Source of the DNA: Nonomuraea solani
GTDB taxonomy: Bacteria > Actinomycetota > Actinomycetes > Streptosporangiales > Streptosporangiaceae
NCBI RefSeq assembly: GCF_900108335.1
Contig: NZ_FNVT01000007.1
Coordinates: 372,001-436,000, forward strand
Reading direction: 5' to 3'
Length of the DNA: 64,000 nucleotides
In this document: positions 58,796 through 64,000 of the stretch, in pieces
Numbering within the stretch: position 1 is the first letter of the stretch
How the letters are laid out: each line of letters opens with the position of its first letter
The notes under the pieces: model-generated
What the model saw: the letters and a program-made list of their open reading frames with translations, nothing else
Told to the model about the DNA's origin: nothing
Database searches by the model: none
Position numbers and translations under genes: made by a program

Positions 58796-60105
58796 CGCTT
58801 CACCGCCTTGGACATGAGGACGTTGACGCGCTCGGCGAAGTCGGCGACGGCGTCTTTGACAGTGGTCTGCCCGATCAGCGCATTCTGGATCACGCCGCCG
58901 AACTGGGTCATGAAGTTCGAGCCCGAGCCGGAGAACGACGACGGCGGATCGTAGTGCGTGTACGACGCGGTGACCGCGTAGTCGCTGTTCGGCCGCAGCG
59001 CCTTGAACTCCGGGGAGTTGACGACGGGCTGGTAGGCGGGCGTGTGCCCGGCCGCGCCCCAGGGCAGCGAGCCCTTGAGGATCCTCGACACCGCCTCGTA
59101 GGCCAGCTCGCGACGGCTCTCGTCCGGATCCGACTGGTGCGGCAGCACGAACGTGTGCGAGTCACCCCAGGTCGCGTCGATGCCGGTGCCGAACATGTTC
59201 GGGATCGGCATGGCGCCCAGCGGCATCTTCGCCTCCTGGAACTGCGGCAGCTCCCAGACGCCCGAGAAGAGCAGGCCGATCTCGCCGTTGAGGAACGCCG
59301 AGGTGGCCGTGGAGTAGTCGGCGCTCGTGGAGGCGACCTCGCCGTCGACCAGTTGGCGCATCGTCTCGACCGACTCGCCGAACGCGTCGGCGTCGTAGGC
59401 GAACTTGTCTCCCTGCAGGCCGAAGGTGGCGCCGTGCTGGCTGTAGAAGGTCCAGAACAGGCGCCAGAGCTGGCCGCCGTCGCCGAGGAAGCCGAAGCCG
59501 AGGCCGTACTGCTTGCCGGTGAGCTTCTTGAACTCCGCGCCGAGCCGCTTCATGTCGGCCATGCTCTTGATCTCGGGCAGTTTGCCCGACGAGTCCAGCA
59601 GCCCGGCCTTGCTCGCCAGGTCGGTGTTGAAGAACGCCGCGAACACGTGGGAGTCCAGCGCCAGGGCGAAGGTCTTGCCGTTGACGATGGAGTTCTTCCA
59701 CGCGGGGGCCGTGAACGTCGACTCGCTGACGCCGTAGCGGGCGAGCCGGTTCAGGTCCCAGGGGTCGAGCAGGCCGCCGGGGGCGTACCCGGCCAGGCGG
59801 GACATGTGCACGATGCCGAGGTCGGGAGCGCGGCCGCCGGCCGCTGACATCGCGAGTTTGGTGTAGTAGGGGGCGCCCCAGGCGAGAATGACCTGTTTTA
59901 TTCGGGCGTTGGGCATCTCCGCGTCGGCTTTGCCGACGATCGCGTTCATGCGCTCGCCGTCGCCGCCGCTGAGGAGATGCCAGAAGGCGATCTCCTGCCC
60001 GCCCGACCGGGCGGACTGCGTACCGCAGCCTGCCAGAAAGGCCGACAGTCCGGCGACTTGCAGCGCCCGGCGCCGGGAAAGCCGGGTATTGGGCCACTCG
60101 CTCAT
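58792..60105 (-). CDS. Sugar ABC transporter substrate-binding lipoprotein with Tat-like signal
   Basis: 437 residues. Signal LSRRRALQVAGLSAFLAGC with a twin-arginine motif and Cys27. Mature part IAFWHLLSGGDGERMNAIVGKA, MPNARIKQVILAWGAPYYTKL, LGIVHMSRL: a family-1 solute-binding protein. The ATG at 60105 is favoured by GGAGGA 8 bases upstream over an ATG 36 bases earlier. First gene of the third importer, divergent from the GH2 gene over a gap with a 16-bp palindrome. Confidence 0.93.
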   Translation of the reverse strand: MSEWPNTRLSRRRALQVAGLSAFLAGCGTQSARSGGQEIAFWHLLSGGDGERMNAIVGKADAEMPNARIKQVILAWGAPYYTKLAMSAAGGRAPDLGIVHMSRLAGYAPGGLLDPWDLNRLARYGVSESTFTAPAWKNSIVNGKTFALALDSHVFAAFFNTDLASKAGLLDSSGKLPEIKSMADMKRLGAEFKKLTGKQYGLGFGFLGDGGQLWRLFWTFYSQHGATFGLQGDKFAYDADAFGESVETMRQLVDGEVASTSADYSTATSAFLNGEIGLLFSGVWELPQFQEAKMPLGAMPIPNMFGTGIDATWGDSHTFVLPHQSDPDESRRELAYEAVSRILKGSLPWGAAGHTPAYQPVVNSPEFKALRPNSDYAVTASYTHYDPPSSFSGSGSNFMTQFGGVIQNALIGQTTVKDAVADFAERVNVLMSKAVKR

Positions 60106-60190
60106 TTCGTGGTTCCTCCAGAGGGCCCGACCAGCCCTCACAACGGGGCGTAGCGGGATGTTGACTCCGGTTGGAGGGAGTGTGGCACAC

Positions 60191-60206
60191 TTTGCTACGT
60201 AGCAAA
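60191..60206. promoter_or_regulatory. Perfect 16-bp palindromic operator between the importer and GH2 genes
   Basis: TTTGCTACGTAGCAAA is fully self-complementary. It lies 45 bases before the GH2 start and 86 bases before the binding-protein start, so one repressor could control both directions. Candidates are the GntR-LacI fusion at the right edge and the LacI regulator at 55871. Confidence 0.75.
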
Positions 60207-60250
60207 AGACCTGACCTGCCCGCTGTCTGCGATTTCCGAAGGTTGTTCAG

Positions 60251-62056
60251 ATGCCGAGTTCAGCCCCTCATGACGTGCCCCGTCCCGAATATCCCCGTCC
60301 GCAGATGGTCCGTGCCGACTGGCTGACCCTCAACGGCCCGTGGCAGTTCGAGATCGACGCCGCGGACTCCGGCCTGGAGCGTGGCCTGCGCGAACGCGAG
60401 TTGTCCGGAACCATCACGGTGCCCTTCGCGCCGGAGTCGGAATTGTCCGGCGTCGGGCACACCGACTTCATGGAGGCGGTCTGGTACCGCCGCAGTGTGA
60501 CCGTTCCGGCCGCGTGGGCGGGGCGGCGGACGTTGCTGCACTTCGGGGCCGTCGACCATGACGCCACGGTGTGGGTGAACGGGGCCGAGGTGGCCCGGCA
60601 CCGCGGTGGTTTCTCCCCCTTCACGGCCGACCTTTCGGCCGTGGTGCGCCCCGGCGAGGAGGCGACGATCGTGGTCCGCGCCCGCGACCCCCGGCAGGGG
60701 CCCCAGGCGCGCGGCAAGCAGTCGACCAAATACCAGAACTTCGAGTGCCTCTACACCCGGACGACGGGGATCTGGCAGTCGGTGTGGCTGGAGCCCGTCC
60801 CCGACGCGCACCTGCGCCGCCCGCGCATCACGCCCGAGGTCGCGACCTCGTCGTTCACCGTCGTCACGCCGCTGTCGGCCAACCGCCCCGGCGGCTCGGT
60901 CCGCGTGACCGTCGCCGACGCCGCCGGCGTCGTCGCCACCGCGACCGCCCGCGCCGACGTGGACCTGGCGCCCTCCGTGCGCCTGGAGATCCCGGCCGAT
61001 CGGGTACGCCTGTGGGAGCCGGGCGACGGCTTCCTCTACGACGTCAAGGTCGAGCTGCTCGACGCCTCCGGCGCCGTGACGGACGCCGTGGACAGCTACG
61101 CCGGGCTGCGCTCGATCGCGATCGACGGCAAGCGCGTGCTGATCAACGGCCGCCCGGTCTTCCAGCGTCTGGTGCTGGACCAGGGCTACTACCCGGACGG
61201 CCTGATGACCGCCCCCACCGACGCCGCGCTCGTCCAGGACATCGAGCTGTCGGTGGCCGCCGGCTTCAACGGCGCCCGCCTGCACCAGAAGGTGTTCGAG
61301 GAGCGCTTCCTCTACCACGCCGACCGGCTGGGCTACCTGGTGTGGGGCGAGTTCGGCGACTGGGGCGCCAACGACGGCACCGAGCAGCTTCCGTCCGCCT
61401 CCTTCATCACGCAGTGGCTGGAGGTCCTGGAGCGGGACTTCTCGCACCCGTCGATCGTCGGCTGGTGCCCGCTCAACGAGACCACCCAGGTCATCCACGA
61501 CCACGTCGCCCAGCTCGACGACGTCACGCGCGGCATGTACCTGGCAACCAAGCTGGCCGACCCCACCCGCCCGGTCATCGACGCCTCCGGCTACAGCCAC
61601 CGCGTCTGGGAGACCGACATTTACGACTCGCACAACTACGAGCAGGAGCCCGCCGCGTTCGCGAGCCAGATGAGCGGCCTGGGCAAGGACCAGCCGTTCG
61701 TCAACGACAAGGACGGGCGGCCCATCTCGGTGCCCTACCGGGGGCAGCCGTACTTCGTCAGCGAGTACGGCGGCATCTGGTGGAACCCCGAGCTCGCCGG
61801 GACCGACCAGGACGCCGACCGGGAGAGCTCGTGGGGCTACGGCCAGCGGGTGCGGGGCGAGGAGGAGTTCCACATCCGCTTCGCCGGCCTGACCGACGTG
61901 CTCCTGGACGACCCGGACATGTTCGGCTACTGCTACACGCAGCTCACCGACGTGTTCCAGGAGGAGAACGGCATCTACCGCTTCGACCGGAGCACCAAGC
62001 TGGACGTGGAGCGCGTGCGCGCGGTCCAGATCCGCCAGGCCGCCGCCGAGCGGTAG
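60251..62056 (+). CDS. Glycoside hydrolase family 2 enzyme
   Basis: 601 residues, cytosolic (no signal peptide). Sugar-binding jelly-roll domain (about 20-185: WLTLNGPWQFEIDAADSGLE, VWYRRSVTVPAAW, DHDATVWVNGAEVARHRGGF), an immunoglobulin-like domain (190-290) and a TIM barrel (290-601). The acid/base is Glu410 in VGWCPLNETTQ and the nucleophile is Glu505 in YFVSEYGG. The family includes beta-galactosidases, beta-mannosidases and beta-glucuronidases; the subfamily with NGRPVFQRLVLDQGYYPDGL is usually annotated beta-galactosidase-like. It probably cleaves the sugar imported by the divergent transporter. Confidence 0.93.
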   Translation: MPSSAPHDVPRPEYPRPQMVRADWLTLNGPWQFEIDAADSGLERGLRERELSGTITVPFAPESELSGVGHTDFMEAVWYRRSVTVPAAWAGRRTLLHFGAVDHDATVWVNGAEVARHRGGFSPFTADLSAVVRPGEEATIVVRARDPRQGPQARGKQSTKYQNFECLYTRTTGIWQSVWLEPVPDAHLRRPRITPEVATSSFTVVTPLSANRPGGSVRVTVADAAGVVATATARADVDLAPSVRLEIPADRVRLWEPGDGFLYDVKVELLDASGAVTDAVDSYAGLRSIAIDGKRVLINGRPVFQRLVLDQGYYPDGLMTAPTDAALVQDIELSVAAGFNGARLHQKVFEERFLYHADRLGYLVWGEFGDWGANDGTEQLPSASFITQWLEVLERDFSHPSIVGWCPLNETTQVIHDHVAQLDDVTRGMYLATKLADPTRPVIDASGYSHRVWETDIYDSHNYEQEPAAFASQMSGLGKDQPFVNDKDGRPISVPYRGQPYFVSEYGGIWWNPELAGTDQDADRESSWGYGQRVRGEEEFHIRFAGLTDVLLDDPDMFGYCYTQLTDVFQEENGIYRFDRSTKLDVERVRAVQIRQAAAER

Positions 62057-62061
62057 GCCCC

Positions 62062-63078
62062 TCATCCCGTCATGGCCGCGCACATCTCCGTGGCCATGAC
62101 GGCACTGAGCTGGGCCGACAGGGGCACCTTGCCGCGCGGCGGCCGGTTCCAGTCGCCGTTGGCGAGCAGCAGGCCGTCGCGCTCGCACGAACGCCACAGC
62201 CGTTCGGTGCTCCCCAGCACGAACTCCCTGACGTGCGGCACGTCCGCGACCTCGACGAGCTCGCGGGCGTAGCGGTAGTAGACGCCCTTGAACAGCCCTT
62301 CGTCGCCACCCTCGCCCTCGTCGGAGAAGACGCCGTCCCTGCTCAGCTCGGCGATGGCGGTGCGGGCCGTGCGCGCGGCGCGGGCCAGGTAGTCCTCGCC
62401 GAGTTCGACGCACGCGCCGACGTACAGGCCCTGGTTGTAGGTGAAGCGCCAGTCCACGTCGATGGCGTGGTCCTCCTGGCGGTTGATGCCGTCGTGCACG
62501 AACCCGTCCGGCTCGACGAGGGTGCGCTCCAGCCAGTCCATGACGCGCAGCGCCTGCTCCAGGTAGCGCGGGTCGCCCGTGTGCCGGTGCAGCCGGGCCG
62601 ACAGGATGACGAACGGGGCGTTGGCGGGGGTGTTCTTGTAGTACGGCTGCGAGACCCGCCAGGCGATGCCGCCGCCCTCGTGCTCGTTCCAGCCGTGCTC
62701 CAGGACGTGCTCCCAGAGCCGGACGGCGTCGCCGTACAGGTCGGCGGCGCCGGTCGCGTCCGCGAGGCGCAAGGTCGCCAGCGCGAGCCAGAGCATGTCG
62801 TCGAAGTAGTCGTTGAACAGCGATCCCCCGTTGCGCCAGCGGATCCCGTCGTGGATCTGCCTGGCCTGCTCCAGGTAGGCCGGGTCGGAGGTCCGCTCAT
62901 AGCCGTCGAGCCGGGCGTCCATGGCGTGCGCGAGCCACCAGTAGTTGAACACGTCGTTGTCACCCGGCTCCAGCGGATGCCAGTTGTCGAACAACTGCTC
63001 TCCGGGGGCGCCGAAGAAGTGGTCAAGGCTGCGCTGGGCCTGGTCGGCCCGGTGGTTCCACACGGGTTCTGCCTCCAT
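62062..63078 (-). CDS. Glycoside hydrolase family 76 (alpha-1,6-mannanase-like)
   Basis: 338 residues, (alpha/alpha)6 barrel. The catalytic Asp pair D93-D94 lies in SLFNDYFDDMLWLALA. Other blocks are FDNWHPLEPGDNDVFNYWWL, GGGIAWRVSQPYYKNTPANAPF and DWRFTYNQGLYVGACVEL. GH76 enzymes cut alpha-1,6-mannan of yeast or actinobacterial cell walls. No signal peptide is seen, so it acts on imported oligosaccharides. The ATG shares one base with the regulator stop. It is convergent with GH2, 5 bases apart. Confidence 0.88.
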   Translation of the reverse strand: MEAEPVWNHRADQAQRSLDHFFGAPGEQLFDNWHPLEPGDNDVFNYWWLAHAMDARLDGYERTSDPAYLEQARQIHDGIRWRNGGSLFNDYFDDMLWLALATLRLADATGAADLYGDAVRLWEHVLEHGWNEHEGGGIAWRVSQPYYKNTPANAPFVILSARLHRHTGDPRYLEQALRVMDWLERTLVEPDGFVHDGINRQEDHAIDVDWRFTYNQGLYVGACVELGEDYLARAARTARTAIAELSRDGVFSDEGEGGDEGLFKGVYYRYARELVEVADVPHVREFVLGSTERLWRSCERDGLLLANGDWNRPPRGKVPLSAQLSAVMATEMCAAMTG

Positions 63079-64000
63079 CAGGTGGGCTCGGCGATGGTGA
63101 AGGGCACGATGGACCGTCCTGGCACGACCTCGCCGCGCGTCTGCGCCAGCAGCAGGTCGACCGCTCGCCGGCCCATCTCCCGCTGGTCCTGCCGTACGTG
63201 CATGAAGGCCGGCCCGGCGACGGGGTCGAGGGGCGAGTCGAAGCAGGCGATGACCGGGCCGTCGATCGCCCGGCCCATCACCCGCGCCAGGTTGTACTCG
63301 CAGACCACGAACGCGGTGACCTGCGGTTCGCGGGCCTGGAAGGCGCGGATGCGCTCGACGTCGGCCGAGACGTTGTCCGAGGTGAAGGCGCCGGGCAGGG
63401 TGCTGGACAGGTCGGTCAGCAGGTGCTGCCGGTCGGGCGGCAGGCCGCGCCCGGCGCAGGCGGCGCGGAAGCCCTCCAGCCGCTCCTCGATGCTGGAGGT
63501 GTTCTCCGGCGGCGGCGAGACGAACGCGACGTGCCGGTGCCCCTGGTCGAGCAGGCGCTCGGTCAGCGCCCGCGCGGCGGCCACGTTGTCGGTGTGCACG
63601 GCGCACACCTGGATCCCGGCCAGGTAGCGGTCGACCAGGACCAGCGGGTAGCCGTCGAGGATGGTCCTGAGCAGGCCGGCATTGTAGTACTCGCCGTGCA
63701 CGGGGAAGACGATCAGGCCGTCGACCAGCCCGCCGTCCACCATCGCCTCGATCGCCTTCTCCTCCTCTTCCTGGCTGCCACGGGTGCGCTTGATCGCCAG
63801 GGTGAGGCCGTGCTCGGCGCAGCGCTCCTCGACCGCGCAGAGCAGTTCGAGCCCGTACGCCTCCGAGGCGTCGGGATAGATCATCGCGATCGCCGCCGGA
63901 GCGCGTTCCGCCTCGGCGGGGCGCGCGGCGAACGTGAGCGTGCCGAGATCGGGCAGGTCCGTGGCCACGAACGAGCCCTTTCCCCGGATCCGGTGGACAA
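63078..64000 (-). CDS. GntR-LacI fusion regulator, partial (N-terminus beyond right edge)
   Basis: The frame is open to base 64000. Its first visible residues HRIRGKGSFVATDLPDL are the wing of a GntR-family winged helix (consensus GRGTFVA), so the DNA-binding domain lies outside the window. The rest is a LacI/GalR effector domain: AIAMIYPDASEAYGLELL, GLIVFPVHGEYYN, YPLVLVDRYLAG, VHTDNVAAARALTERLLDQG, VACFDSP-like VIACFDSPLDP. This AraR-like build suits a sugar-responsive repressor. It is co-transcribed with GH76 and is a candidate for the palindrome at 60191. Confidence 0.88.
   Translation of the reverse strand, partial: VHRIRGKGSFVATDLPDLGTLTFAARPAEAERAPAAIAMIYPDASEAYGLELLCAVEERCAEHGLTLAIKRTRGSQEEEEKAIEAMVDGGLVDGLIVFPVHGEYYNAGLLRTILDGYPLVLVDRYLAGIQVCAVHTDNVAAARALTERLLDQGHRHVAFVSPPPENTSSIEERLEGFRAACAGRGLPPDRQHLLTDLSSTLPGAFTSDNVSADVERIRAFQAREPQVTAFVVCEYNLARVMGRAIDGPVIACFDSPLDPVAGPAFMHVRQDQREMGRRAVDLLLAQTRGEVVPGRSIVPFTIAEPT

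Noticed and set aside
60571..63627. A 1018-codon plus-strand frame across the GH2 and GH76 genes
   Set aside because: Out of frame with GH2 and antisense to GH76; residue composition is artificial.

Overview
The window is very GC-rich and densely coded. Starts are often GTG or TTG, and many neighbouring genes overlap by 1 to 8 bases. Gene content points to a filamentous actinomycete, probably Streptosporangiaceae-like (Nonomuraea, Microbispora, Streptosporangium); this genus-level guess is inference. Supporting signs are a DUF574 SAM-methyltransferase, an ECF sigma/CU044_5270 pair, several LacI/ROK/GntR sugar regulators, CUT1 sugar importers without their own ATPase, and an IdeR/DtxR-type iron box. 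I saw no rRNA, tRNA, insertion sequence, prophage or CRISPR array.

Layout. 1-5053 (minus): at least 1684 codons of a giant protein with a C-terminal alpha/beta-hydrolase, running off the left edge. 5123-10242: an ABC-2 exporter operon facing a histidine kinase/response regulator pair. 10235-11047: DUF574 methyltransferase. 11126-17200: LacI regulator, two matching operators and a sugar-uptake operon (binding protein, two permeases, ThuA, Gfo/Idh oxidoreductase). 17197-21688: a wrecked iron-regulated siderophore-type NRPS locus. It keeps an iron box, an NRPS tail fused to an MFS exporter, an intact mbtH, a frameshifted ABC exporter, a truncated second ABC subunit and a methyltransferase stub. 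21696-24428: second two-component system and a membrane protein. 24493-25709: secreted GH53 galactanase behind palindromic operators, followed by a methyltransferase relic.

25768-34756: diacylglycerol kinase-like and YbdK genes, then a tightly overlapping seven-gene ebo-type cluster (inositol-phosphate synthase, UbiA prenyltransferase, TIM-barrel, EboA, TatD/EboB, EboE, EboF) preceded by a 19-codon ORF with a strong Shine-Dalgarno. 35097-39954: a zinc-ribbon membrane protein and a small partner sharing a short motif, an ankyrin protein, an ECF sigma factor and its membrane partner with an expanded 21-bp repeat. 39961-46735: serine hydrolase, then a sugar importer operon with DUF6807 and ROK genes. 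46936-52763: short hydrolase, acyltransferase, 32-residue membrane protein, sulfotransferase, glycosyltransferase, a broken CNNM/CBS gene and a methyltransferase. 52947-57040: ThuA-DUF1080-CBM6 secreted protein, epoxide-hydrolase-like enzyme, DUF2188, LacI and an oxidoreductase relic. 57042-64000: third sugar importer, GH2, GH76 and a GntR-LacI regulator running off the right edge.

How it fits together: most of the window serves plant or fungal polysaccharide use. There are three importers that probably share a remote MsiK-type ATPase, plus secreted or cytosolic GH53, GH2 and GH76 enzymes under local repressors. The siderophore locus is decaying, and at least six genes show deletion or frameshift scars. 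The ebo-type cluster and the zinc-ribbon/119-residue pair are the least understood intact systems and the best candidates for new biology.
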